A stretch of 60,000 bases of DNA. Source: Symsagittifera roscoffensis. Taxonomy: Eukaryota; Xenacoelomorpha; Acoela; Convolutidae. The DNA is taken from assembly GCF_963678635.1 (NCBI RefSeq), contig NC_087064.1, positions 55,438,338 through 55,498,337 on the forward strand, written 5' to 3'. Of the stretch, positions 31,804-42,006 are shown piece by piece. The notes below the pieces were generated by a model. The model saw only the letters and a program-made list of their open reading frames with translations. It was not told where the DNA came from and made no database searches. The position numbers and the translations under genes are program-made. Each line of letters starts with the position of its first letter. Within the stretch, counting starts at the first letter, position 1.

Positions 31804-33459
31804 ATGACAGAACAAATTGAGTTAAAATATCGACGATTGATGAATGGTCGAACATCACTAGAAAATGAGCTTTCCGTAGTTCACAGTCGCATAACTGAGA
31901 GTTTAGAGGGACCAATTCGGAAAACAAAAATAAACGCCTTAATTGAATCATGCAAGAGTATTCTCGAAAAATGCATTAGCAAAAAATGATGAACTTGTGA
32001 TACTAGCTAATAAAACCGATAAACCTAGCAAATTATTAGCGGAGTTGGCTGCATGGTGGGATAGGATAGTTAAAGTTAACGATGAAGTAACTGATAAGGC
32101 TCGTGCTCATATGGAATCTAATCAAGCTTCAGAGGTCTGCGTCAGTGAAACTAGTCGATCAAAATTTTCATCAAAATCGGCAAAATCCGGGTCGAGTAAG
32201 CAAAGCTCAATGAAATCATTGACCCCAGTGAGCGCCGCAAAGAACTGCTCCTAGCGAAGATGAAGCGAGAAGAGTTGGAAAAACAACACGAAGCAACCTT
32301 AAGACTGAAACAACAGGAAGCCATCATCGAAGAGCAACAGCATCTGATTGAGATGGAACAAAAACAACAAGAAATTAAATTTGAAATTGACCGTAAAGAG
32401 CAAGAACATCGTTTACGAATCGAAAAAACTCGGCTTGAAATGGAACGATTAAACGAAGAAAATTGTATTAAAGTAGCTGAAGCAAAAATGGTTGAAACTG
32501 AATACCTCGAGGAGTCTGAAATAGATCAGCATGTCGACCTGGCGTCTTCGGTTGATCGTCGTTCTGACAGGGTAAACGATTGGGTTGATCATGCATTAGA
32601 AAACCAAAAAGGACCCAAGGTAGTTCCGTCTTCTTCAAAGTTTGAAAACTGTATAAATTTAAAAAGTGGTTCGCATCAACACAGAAATGTGTCCACAGCG
32701 GAAGCTTCACCTCGGCGATCGTTGCCGAATCAGATTTTTGATTGTGATCAACATTGTTATCCCTATCAACCAACCGTCTCCTTCAGCGATGGCGATGGAA
32801 TCAAGCACGCTGTATCCACTAATTCTGAGCACGAAACGCAGTCGTTGCTTATTTCCAATAACGCTACACTTCGCGAAAACAATACATCATCATTTTTTAA
32901 TCCAGCTGGAACAGCAGCTACCAATACTCCGGTATGCTGTTACTTCTCTGTACCTCATCCTTCGTCTTCCATTCAACATATCCCCGTCAACAGTTTTAAT
33001 AACGATTCCCGAGTTGTTGGAATCATGCCCGCCATCTCCAATCAATACTATGGATACACCCCCCATGTCATTATGTCACAACCACATGCAAATTTAATCA
33101 GCAGAAATCAAAACTTGCTATCACATAACTTGTATAGCAACCCTGCGTCAGTGAACAATCGGTTTAGCGGACAGTCTGCTGTTATTAGCCAGCCCAATTT
33201 GCCACTAATGTCACAGTGGACACCCGCAGTCACCCAATGTGTCACTGGGGTAACAAGTGATGGTAACACAAACCCATCAGTTGGTGTTTTTTCATCCGTA
33301 ACGTCAAAATCTCAGCAACAATTCCTCACGTTTACTATGGGTTTCCCAATCACGACGCATCGGCTGAAAACACTTACATATATCAGCAGCAACCTTTTGC
33401 AGCTGATCCTGGCAACACATTGGCGTCGTTGCAACCAGCTCCCCAACCGCAAGCCGTAA
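31804..33459 (+). pseudogene. gag: BEL gag, N-terminal coiled-coil part
   Basis: Three successive frames (31804-31989, 31943-32254, 32260-33459) form one protein broken by two shifts or stops. It has a helical start, a Ser/Lys-rich stretch, then a long Glu/Gln/Lys coiled coil (about residues 1-75 of the third frame, such as QEAIIEEQQHLIEMEQKQQE). A Ser/Asn/Pro-rich region follows. This is the usual plan of the BEL Gag N-terminus. Confidence 0.75.
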
Positions 33460-34055
33460 CACTGAATGACTTAGTCCAAGCTCTGTCAGTCTCGAAGAAG
33501 GATCCCCTTCCAGAATGGAAGCTGGCCCAGTACGATGGCAACCCGCTCCAATGGCACGAATGGTTTGGCCAATTTCGCAGTACTGTAGACGCAGCGTCCC
33601 TAAGCGATGATGTGAAGTTAACTTATTTAATTACATTAGTCAAGGGAAAAGCTAAGTCAGCCATAGCAGAGTTTGCATACAGTGGAAGAATGTATAAGGA
33701 TGCTCTGAAAACTCTAGAAAGAAAGTTTGGCCAGCCACAAAACGTAATTATGGCCCACCTTGATAAGTTGTCCAGTTTCCCGCAGCTTCGAATGCACAAC
33801 TCTGAGAACATCATTAGCTTCTCGATGACCATTTCAAGTCTAGTGGCTGTCTTTAGGTCTCTTTTGAAAAGCGTCTCTTTGTTAAATCAAGCTCTTTCGA
33901 AAATTCCACCAAACATGAGAGAATCGTGGTCACTTTATGTCGTGAAACGTAATTGGTCACGCCCCAACCTAATTGACTTTAACAATTGGTTAAAAGATAA
34001 AGCAGAAGCTCATGAGCAAATGAAAAATATGCCTGGAAAGCCCAAAGTCGAATAA
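33420..34055 (+). CDS. gag: BEL gag, DUF1759-like capsid region
   Basis: In another frame overlapping the previous one, 211 codons with LPEWKLAQYDGNPLQWHEWF, then KLTYLITLVKGKAKSAIAEF and ALKTLERKFGQPQNVI. These are diagnostic of the DUF1759 region of BEL/Pao polyproteins. The TAA at 34053-34055 is followed by the same frame, so it is a single nonsense change before the zinc knuckles. Confidence 0.85.
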   Translation: MASLQPAPQPQAVTLNDLVQALSVSKKDPLPEWKLAQYDGNPLQWHEWFGQFRSTVDAASLSDDVKLTYLITLVKGKAKSAIAEFAYSGRMYKDALKTLERKFGQPQNVIMAHLDKLSSFPQLRMHNSENIISFSMTISSLVAVFRSLLKSVSLLNQALSKIPPNMRESWSLYVVKRNWSRPNLIDFNNWLKDKAEAHEQMKNMPGKPKVE

Positions 34056-36230
34056 CCATCCAAAACTAAAGCTGTAACGAGAGTTTTTGCCTCGACAAGT
34101 ACAGTTGAGAAAAAGTTTGAATATCCTTCTTGTATCCTCTGCAAGGGGAAACATGCCTTGTGGAAGTGTTCTGTGTTTAAGGAGAAAACTGCATCACAAC
34201 GTGCGAAATTCTCTGCGGAAAACAAATTGTGCTTCTCCTGCTTACAAGGGAACCACGCATTCCGGCAATGTCCCAGAGCAAAGAAATGCACCAAGCCAGG
34301 TTGCACTAGCACTCATAGTGTACTTCTCCATGGGGCTGAACGTGTTTTTCCTAGTCGAAATGCGGACAAAAAAGATAGCCATACAAGACCCAACGCTGGT
34401 CAACCAAGATCTAATGCAGAGCCGGATAAAGCGAGCACAAACGCTGATCGAAAATCATTCAGCAAGAATATACCAAACGCAAGTTCGAATCATGCAGACA
34501 TTAATCCCGTTCCGTTGGATGTAAGTTGCGAAATCTCGAACGACCAATCATCAATCATAACATCGAAAGGGTTACTGCCCATAATCAAGCTCCAAGTTTC
34601 CACCGATTTCCAGAGTGCTGATTGTTTAACATTGTGTGACTCAGCATCTAGTCATTCCTGGATGTCGGAAAAATCCGTCAAATGTCTGAATCTCTCAGGA
34701 AGAGATTTGGATCTCACAGTAAATGGTATTAACACAACGACTGTTGTTAAAACGAAACAAGTTCAGATGAAGGTATCTTCTAACTTCGATGGATTCGAAT
34801 ACATATTCGATTTAACCGCATTTGTCAAGGATGAACTTAAAGTCGGTACCGATACCGTCAACATCCCTGCATCAGAGCAAAATCCGTACCTTGCTCCAAT
34901 CAAACCAATTTTGTATAGCTACGCCGATGTAGACTTAATAATTGGTCAAGACTCCTTCCATGCTATTCGGCCTGAGGAGTATTTCAAGAGTGAGGCCGAT
35001 CCAAACACATCGCCCGTCGCGGTTCGCCTTCCGATAGGCTGGGTCTTGAGCGGCCCAATGCCGACATCTACTGCTTTCCTTTCTACTTGTTTCAAGTTCA
35101 ATACGGATGATACCGAACTAGCTTGTCAAATCAAACGCTGGTATGAAATAGAGTCATACGGAGCCTACAAACAGGTCCATTCCCGTTCAGCCGAGGACAA
35201 AAGGGCGGCTAAAATACTTGATTCCTCCACCGTCCTTGATGGATCAAGATACGCTGTAGGTATGCTTTGGGCAGAAGAATCTATCATGTTACCAGACAAT
35301 TACTATTCCTCTTTGGTTCAGTTAAAATCGTTGGAAAAGCGTTTTGCGAAAGATCTTCACTTAAGGGATCAATACTCAAAAACTATCAAAGATGATTTGA
35401 GTAAAGGATACGTGATTCAAGTTCCTCCTCATAATTTTTCGAACCGCAGCATACGCGAGTGGTATCTTCCTCACCATCCCGTGGTGAACCCAAACAAACC
35501 TGGTAAAGTGAGGCGTGTCCTTAACGGAGCGTCTAAATTCCACGGTACGTCATTGAACAAATCGTTGCTAGTAGGAGCCGACCTACTGCAAAACCTTGTG
35601 TTCGTTCTCCTCCGTTTTCGTCAACATCATTTTGCCGTATCGGCTGACATTGAAGGGATGTTCCTACAAGTCGGCGTCCTTCCAGAGGACCAACCATCTC
35701 TTCGTTTTCTGTGGCGGGAGGACCCCACAGCCGATGTGGTTGTACACCCGTACACGAGACATATCTTTGGAGTGAGAGATTCGCCAACGTGTGCAAATTA
35801 TGCATTGCAACGGACTGCGATGGATAATCAGGCGATGTTCCCTGACGCAGCGTCCGCAGTTCTAGAGAAATTTCATATGGACGACTACATAGACTCCTTT
35901 GAGGACCCTGATGTTGCATTTAAAATGAGTCAAGAGTTGGTTACTCTGTTAGCTCTAGGTGGTTTTAAATTAACTAAGTTCATCAGTAACGTAACTAAAA
36001 TTAATAAAGAGTTAAACCCGCCCCAAAGCGCGCCGCAACAGGAAAGTAAAAATAATGTAACTTGTGGGGATAATTCTTCTCATGTTCTTGGTCTGAAGTG
36101 GGACCATATCGACGACACTTTGGACGTAAGCCGTGGTGTCAACCGTGAACTTAAAAATTCGATAACACAGCGAACAGTGTTAAGTTTTGTTTCTTCCGTT
36201 TTCGACCCCATAGGTCTCGTAACGCCCTAA
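34056..36230 (+). CDS. pol: BEL pol: zinc knuckles, A17 protease, reverse transcriptase
   Basis: Open from just after the stop at 34055. It contains CILCKGKHALWKC and CFSCLQGNHAFRQC knuckles and a Cys/His-rich CTKPGCTSTHSVLLH. The A17-type aspartic protease centre reads LCDSASSHSW, with Asp-Ser-Ala instead of the common Asp-Ser-Gly, and is followed by DVDLIIGQD. The reverse transcriptase follows with VRRVLNGASK, SADIEGMFLQVGV and FGVRDSPTCANYALQ. The catalytic box is FHMDDYIDSF, so His-Met precedes the Asp pair where BEL elements usually have Tyr-Val. The frame ends with a TAA at 36228-36230, mid-domain, before the RNase H. Confidence 0.9.
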   Translation, partial: PSKTKAVTRVFASTSTVEKKFEYPSCILCKGKHALWKCSVFKEKTASQRAKFSAENKLCFSCLQGNHAFRQCPRAKKCTKPGCTSTHSVLLHGAERVFPSRNADKKDSHTRPNAGQPRSNAEPDKASTNADRKSFSKNIPNASSNHADINPVPLDVSCEISNDQSSIITSKGLLPIIKLQVSTDFQSADCLTLCDSASSHSWMSEKSVKCLNLSGRDLDLTVNGINTTTVVKTKQVQMKVSSNFDGFEYIFDLTAFVKDELKVGTDTVNIPASEQNPYLAPIKPILYSYADVDLIIGQDSFHAIRPEEYFKSEADPNTSPVAVRLPIGWVLSGPMPTSTAFLSTCFKFNTDDTELACQIKRWYEIESYGAYKQVHSRSAEDKRAAKILDSSTVLDGSRYAVGMLWAEESIMLPDNYYSSLVQLKSLEKRFAKDLHLRDQYSKTIKDDLSKGYVIQVPPHNFSNRSIREWYLPHHPVVNPNKPGKVRRVLNGASKFHGTSLNKSLLVGADLLQNLVFVLLRFRQHHFAVSADIEGMFLQVGVLPEDQPSLRFLWREDPTADVVVHPYTRHIFGVRDSPTCANYALQRTAMDNQAMFPDAASAVLEKFHMDDYIDSFEDPDVAFKMSQELVTLLALGGFKLTKFISNVTKINKELNPPQSAPQQESKNNVTCGDNSSHVLGLKWDHIDDTLDVSRGVNRELKNSITQRTVLSFVSSVFDPIGLVTP

Positions 36231-36890
36231 ACCGTAAGAGCGCGATTATTGTTGAAAGAAATCTGGCGCATTCATGGCCAACAATGGGATGATGAGCTAC
36301 CCGTTGATATCAAGACAAAATTTCTTGCCTGGCACTCTGGTTTGCCATCTCTAGGGAAAATGAGTATAAAGCGCAGCTACTTCTCCGCACCAGTCGATTG
36401 GGTTGAGTTACACATGTTCGGTGACAGCTCAGAAGAAGTTTTTTGTGCTGTAGCCTTTCTTCGCGCCCGTGTGAAAACTTCACTCGAAACACAAGTTACC
36501 TTCGTCTTTGGAAAAGCAAGAGTCGCGCCCATGAAAGCACTTTCCATTCCCGAAGCTTGAACCGCAGGCCGCGTTACTCGCTACCCGCTTGAAGGAAGAT
36601 GTCCTCAAAGCTCTAACCATTCCTGTGTCAAACACGTTCACGTGGACTGACAGCACCACTGTGCTCCAGTGGTTAAACTCAGATAGTAAGCAACCCACGA
36701 TCGTGGCAAATCGGATTGGAGAGATTCTGGAAAGTACGACTGTAGACCAGTGGTTTCACGTCTTAAGTGGAGACAACCCACGGGAACCAGAGGAATCTCA
36801 GTGGAGTGAACGAGCCAAGTCTGCTGAAAAGAAGCGAGTGGTCTTTCAAGCCGAGCATAGAAATACTTAAGAAAATCCGCCTGGCTGGTC
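36231..36890 (+). pseudogene. pol: BEL RNase H
   Basis: The frame 36249-36560 carries ELHMFGDSSEEVFCAVAF (first Asp) and MKALSIPEA. After a one-base shift near 36560, QAALLATRLKEDV and TWTDSTTVLQWLNS continue in another frame to 36870. The order matches BEL/Pao RNase H. It is broken by a stop at the start and the shift in the middle. Confidence 0.8.
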
Positions 36891-38415
36891 CCGCTTGTGA
36901 CCTTAATGAAGGTTTACAGCAGGCCTCTAATTTTTGCATGGGAAGAATTCAGCTCGTTTCGTAAACTCCTGCGAGTGGTTGCCTTCATGCTCAGACTTAG
37001 TCCGAAACACCGGCACTACCGCACTAAAGTCAAGGAAATAACCGATCCGGTTGAATTAGAAACCGCCAAACAACGACTTTTGTTGATTTCTCATGGGAAT
37101 CTTTTTAAGCGGAATATTTACTCCTGTCCTGCATTAAAACCGTCAAAAAGTCTAGTCGTATTGCACAATATGCACCGTTTATGGGTCCTGCATTCCTCAT
37201 TCGTTCAACTGGGCGAATTCGCCGCCTAGTTGAAACTGAATATGACACGAAACACCCCATAATCTTTGATGGAAGGCATTCTCTGGTGAAATTGTTCGTG
37301 AGTGATTTTCATTATCGCTATCAGCACCAGTTCTTAGACTACTGTAATTCACGACCTGCGAGCTGTAATTCACTTAGAGTTCGCAATCTTGAACCTTCGC
37401 TCTTTATTAAAGTCCATTGAAGTCCACTGCCTTATATGTAGGAAGCGCAAAGCCAAAACTGTCACACCTATGATGGCAGAGCTTCCAGTTGAAAGGCTTG
37501 GTTACCGCCAGCCTCCCTTCACAACAGTGGTGTTGATTACTTTGGACCCTTTTACGTCTCAATCAGGAGGAGTTCTGTAAAACGATGGTGGTTCTTTTTT
37601 ACATGTATGACCACCAGAGCTGTACATATTGAGATTGTCTCATCCATGGACACGAGTTCGTGTGTAATGGGAATCGAAAGATTCATTGCCCGTCGCGGCA
37701 CTCCATCAGTCATTTGGTCTGATAACGGCACCAATTGTATTCAGTCGTGGAACGGACAAGCCCCCCCCCCCCCCCCCCCCCCCCCAGAGCTGGCGAAAAA
37801 GGGTATTAAGTGGAAATTTAACCCCCTGGGAGCCCCGCATCACGGTGGTTCTTGGGAACGTCTCGTTCGGTGTTGTAAAAGGGTATTCTACGCAATAATA
37901 GGAAGTAGAAAGCTCACTCCCGAAGTCCTTGAAACAACTTTCTGTCTTGTAGAAGAATCACTGAACGCTCGACCTATAACATCAGTAAGTGCAAGTCCGG
38001 ATGGTTTCGAGGTGTTAACTCTTAATCCTTTTTGTTAGGCCGAAATGGTACTAGCTTTCCTTCTCTCTCTTTCCAGGAGCACTTCTACCATCGAAAGCAA
38101 TATATCCGAGCGCAAAGCTACGCTAACGCAATTTGGAGTCGTTGGCTGCGAGATTATGTGCCAGCGCTGAATAAACGCAGTAAGTGGCACTCCGATAGTG
38201 ACGTTATTTTAAAAACAGGTGATTTAGTGTGGATTGTTGACGAACGTAGCCCAAGGGGACACTACCCTCTGGCTCGTATAAAAACCCTTAATTACGGAAA
38301 AGACATTAGAGCCCGATCCTCCGTAGTTACCACCCACTCCGGTGAGCTAACTCGACCGGACGTAAAACTCGCACCCGTTTTCGCTCCTTTGGGCGCGGAA
38401 GATGTTCGCGCTTAA
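36891..38415 (+). pseudogene. pol: BEL integrase with DUF5641-like end
   Basis: Pieces in several frames. An N-terminal helical part is at 36966-37229. GRIRRLVETEYDTKHPIIF lies at 37209-37265 and CLICRKRKAKTVTPMMAELP near 37430-37490. The catalytic core has its first Asp in GVDYFGPF (about 37533), the second in SDNGTN and the Glu in GGSWERLV. The terminal module is WSRWLRDYVPALNKRSKW, then LKTGDLVWIVDE. A run of 25 C residues inside the core codes for eight prolines that do not belong there. It ends at 38415, overlapping the LTR. Confidence 0.85.
37761..37785. repeat. Run of 25 C inside the BEL integrase
   Basis: Twenty-five consecutive C residues lie between the second catalytic Asp and the Glu of the integrase, adding an oligoproline block. 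They are out of keeping with the A+T-rich context. Confidence 0.9.
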
Positions 38416-38705
38416 ATTAATCTTAAATTATTGACGTCATTATAGCGCGAAAGTGAAAAAGCTAAAATTAGATTTTTTTTAGACAAAAGGCCTTGAAAAC
38501 TACTGGTTTGTCCGATTAAGGTCAGTTTGCCATCAAACTGTTTATAGATTTTTGAGATTGTTGGAAACCGTATTGCTAAAAATGTTAACCGAAAAATGTT
38601 TAACCGATATTACTTATTCTTTATATTATCTGTTGAATTGCCGATAATTTACAGATATTGAAACAAGTTTTTGTAAGGTCTTACAGGATACGAGAGTGCG
38701 GCACA
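38403..38705 (+). repeat. BEL 3' LTR
   Basis: 303 bp; it differs from the 5' copies mainly by an insertion near its start (TTGACGTCATTA region). The purine-rich GGGCGCGGAAGA just before it is a good polypurine tract. The last integrase codons run into its first bases. Confidence 0.92.
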
Positions 38706-38710
38706 GGAGT

Positions 38711-38796
38711 AGTAATAACATTTAAAAATTCAATGTAACAAGAAAATGAAAATTTTTTTTTCTTCTAAAATTTAAATTCTTTTTTACGAAAACATC
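38711..38796 (-). repeat. Non-autonomous repeat, copy B (right piece)
   Basis: Starts AGTAATAACATTT exactly where the left piece (ending GGAGC at 28405) would continue, and matches the copy at 39830-39900 before diverging near 38796. It restores the pre-insertion site of the BEL element. Confidence 0.75.
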
Positions 38797-38919
38797 AGAA
38801 GAGTTATCATATTGTCGAAACCTGGATGACACTAAATTGGACAGCTCAAATTCAATTCTAACTCAGCTATAATTCAGTTGAATCAAATTCAACTCTTATT
38901 GCATTTTTACGTTATTTTT

Positions 38920-39388
38920 TCGACTTTCGTAACGAATTCCGAATATTTGTGCTGTGGTGGTTTTTTTTTCTTCAGACAAATTTCGACTTTTTAATTAGCA
39001 ATTTTTTTAAATATCATTCAAAAGGCATCGTTGTTCGGAGCATTAACTTGAAAAGATATTTCACCTGTGCTTATTTTCGTTAAGTTATGGACAATTAACG
39101 CGCGATTTATTTCGCGTTATTAACGCCTAAGCGGAGAATTAATCCGTCTTAGAAATCGTTCCAAATCGGTTGAAGGAAACTCATTTGCCACAATTGATTC
39201 GTAAGTATGAAGGAAATCTATCACTTTGTGTTTTATATGGCGGGTGGGGTGATGATTTTCAGAAAAAATCTCAAACTAAAAAAAAAAAATTTTATTTTAT
39301 TACTTTTAATTTTTTCATTACTGCTCGATAGACCTTAAAAGGCTTTCGGAACATTTAGAGCTTCAACCTGATACGAGCAGTTTTTTTC
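38920..39388 (+). repeat. Non-autonomous repeat, copy C
   Basis: Diverged copy in the same orientation as copy A, from TTTCGACTTTCG to CCTGATACGAGCAG. It shares TTAACGCGCGATTTATTTCG and TTAATCCGTCTTAGAAATCG. Confidence 0.75.
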
Positions 39389-39597
39389 TATATATAAGAT
39401 AAATCTCATTCTTATGATTTCTGATCTAATTTAATTATTCCTTACTACTTTACTAAAAAAATGTCATAAAACATGAATATGAACTTTGAAAGAAATTTTG
39501 TATGAAATTTTTTGAACTTTTTACTCTTTTCATTGTGGTCAGAACATTGTATGATACTTGAACAGAAACTATTGTCTTTGCTCTGCTACTCCGTTTC

Positions 39598-40290
39598 TTT
39601 TTTTCCCACTTTCGTAAAGAAAGTAACGGAATATTTGTGCTCGGTTTCTTTTTCTTCAGACATTTTTTAGCTAGCCATTTCTGACAGATTTTCTTTTAAA
39701 TCATTCAAACGGTATTGCTGACCTGAGCCTAAATTTGCCAAGACAAGACAAGACTGCTCGTATCAGTGCGGAGCCCTGAATGTTCCGACTGCCTTCTAAG
39801 GTTTTATGGAGCAGTAATAACACTAAAAAATTAAATGTAATAAAGCAAAATGAAAACACTTTTTTCTAAAATTTGATTTTTTTAAACAAAAATCATCCCC
39901 CCACACGCCATATAAAGTACAAAAGGATAAATTTTGCTGCTTGTAACAAATCGATTATGGCAAATAAGGTTCCTTCAACCAATTTGGAACGATTTCTAAG
40001 ACGGATTAACTCTCCGCTTACGCTTTAATAGCGCGAAATATATCGCGCGTTAACTATCACAAATTGGCCAACATGGCAATGTTAAAACCCCCATAACTTT
40101 CCGAAAAACAATCACAGGTGAATTTTTTTTTTCAAATTTGAGCTCAGGACAACAATACTTTTCGAATGATGTTAAATAATTCCGTCAAAAATGGCTAGTT
40201 AAAAAGTCGAAATTTGTCTGAAGAAAAAAAACCCACCCCGAGCACAAATATGCCGTTATTTTCGTACCGAAAGTCGGAACAAAAATAGGC
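39598..40290. repeat. Non-autonomous repeat, copies D and E head to head
   Basis: A truncated plus-orientation copy (39598-39740, ending AATTTGCCAAGACAAGAC) is followed directly by a full inverted copy (about 39745-40290) from GACTGCTCGTATCAGTGCG to CGAAAGTCGGAAC. Copy E is the closest match to copy A in reverse. Confidence 0.75.
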
Positions 40291-40889
40291 GCTGATCAGA
40301 GCATGTTCTAATTGTGTATAATGTTTTGATTTAAGGATGCTTTCAAAAACTTACACTCTTTATGGGAAGGGTGCCAAATGTTTTTCAAAGCAAGTATTGG
40401 CGAAAATCAAAAACTCTCACAATCAACAACTAACAGAGAAAACTATCTATCTTGGTTCCAATTTCCAAAATTTGTAACCAACGTAAAGAAAGGAGAGATT
40501 TTTCCAGATTCAAACAAATAAGTCTAGAAACTCTCATTTTTTCCAGTATTGCAGCAAATTTGTCCTTTTTAATTACAAGATATGAGAAGAAGAAAACAAT
40601 TCTAAAAACACCTATTGATTACAATATAAAAACTTCATTTTTGTTTCTACAAGATTTTTTGGTGCTTGTCACTGATCCAACTTTCAAAGAAAAGGACGGA
40701 GCTTTTAGGTTCGGAATTATGTCTTCGCAACATTTCGATCTTTTTTTACAAGTAATATGACAAAATTGTTTGTATTGTCAGAAATATGTTGATACATAAC
40801 GGTCAAATTTAATTGTTTTTACCGGTGGTGAATTGTTAAAACGTTTTCATTTTTATTATGAACTAATAGCTCATCTATAAAGCTTTGAC
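40291..40889. other. Unassigned, one 102-codon frame
   Basis: A plus frame at 40452-40760 (102 codons, Phe/Leu/Lys-rich, with a FLFLQDFLVLV stretch) has no recognised domain or context. Nothing else is seen. Confidence 0.3.
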
Positions 40890-41539
40890 CTAAAGGTATT
40901 ACTCCCAAAAGCTAACTCGGTTAAGTAATGGCCTAATACGGTATTGGGGACAGTCACAATTTAGATTGCAGCTGCATCTATTATTGACATCATACTGCAT
41001 TAAAGAAAATCCAAGTATGGCGCAGCAGGCTTGCTTTGAGCCCGGTTGGGTTGAAAAATTCAATACCAGCAGGCATAATTTTGAGTGCGATGCCATAACA
41101 CTTTCGAGTTTTCATGAGTGAGGTATTAGGAACCTCAAAAGCCACAGAGTTTCTCATAGTTTTTCTGTCTACCGCAAGTTGCACAAAACCATGCCAGTCG
41201 AAATCGTAAGGCGAGGTGATACTCAACGTCCAACTATCTCTAGGTAGAGCCTGTGGGGAACAAAATTGAGTTTTGAATGTCTTTTTCTGTAGCCCATGTC
41301 TTCAGAAAACCCAATCATCCATTTCGTCACAGATTTTGTCCTGGCAACCTTTGATTGAACATGTTTTGTCCACTTCAGGTTGCTAGATACTGTGACACCA
41401 ATGTCTTTAATACCAGCAGTTAAGATATCTTCACCAAGACTATTCGTTTTTCTGGCCTCGAGAGACAAGCTTGCGACACTTATTGCTGACAAAAAACATA
41501 ATACTGTCGACAATTATTGCTGACGAAAAACTAGATAGC
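40890..41539 (-). pseudogene. LINE reverse transcriptase, 3' part (downstream of the Polinton)
   Basis: The minus frame 41513-41223 has KDIGVTVSSNLKWTKHVQSK, the post-palm motif of jockey/CR1/L2-like reverse transcriptases. The next frames (41226-40990 and beyond) would be the C-terminal end. It continues the LINE whose 5' two-thirds lie at 54663-57148 on the other side of the 13-kb element. It is broken by stops. Confidence 0.65.
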
Positions 41540-42006
41540 AGTATAGATATACGACACTGGGATCAGAGGGGGGGGGGGGGGGTGATTTCTACCGGGATCA
41601 TTGGGTATAGATTATAACTAAGGATCCCTTTGTAAAAATGTATTCCTATGGATCCCTTTGTAAAATGTATGTACCTAATGATCCATTTGTATAATTTTTA
41701 CAGCTAATGATCCCTATGTAAAATTACTGATCCCTAATCATCCCAATGTATAATTTTTATACTTATGGATCTCTATGTGAAAATTGTAATGGTTTAACAA
41801 AATTGTTCTATGCATTGAATCGATTTACTTTTTCTTTTCCTCACTTATAGCTCGTCAAGCTATGTTATTTTCCAATTGATCTAAAATTATTCAATGCGTT
41901 TTGCTGTTAAAGGTCAATGCGAATTGGCACGCTCAATTTTTCTACAAACTCTATGGTCTTGGTGAAAACAGATATGAAATGAAATGGTTGAATTATTTAC
42001 ACAATC
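41540..42006. repeat. Left terminal inverted repeat of the Polinton
   Basis: Matches the reverse complement of 54197-54662 over its whole length with moderate divergence, including AAACTCTATGG and AGATATGAAA at the inner end. It holds a run of 15 G (41568-41582) and about six copies of a 25-30 base subterminal repeat with GATCCCTATGTAAAATT. Confidence 0.88.

Larger units (their letters stand above)
28406..38705 (+). mobile_element. BEL/Pao LTR retrotransposon with duplicated 5' end
   Basis: Three LTR copies (28406-28694, 29607-29897, 38403-38705) start TGTTCGCG and end GCGGCACA. The target duplication is GGAGC (28401-28405) against GGAGT (38706-38710), five bases as is usual for BEL/Pao. Order: LTR, leader, LTR, leader, extra frame, gag, zinc knuckles, A17-type protease, reverse transcriptase, RNase H, integrase, LTR. 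The coding region has several stops and single-base frameshifts. The leader has a TGGTCCGCCGACC primer-site candidate just after each 5' LTR. Confidence 0.95.

Noticed and set aside
32468-32773. Minus frames across the BEL region (for example 32468-32773, 35533-35919)
   Set aside because: Shadows of gag and pol on the other strand.
37686-37898. 70-codon frame with a proline run
   Set aside because: Second reading of the poly-C tract in a shifted frame.
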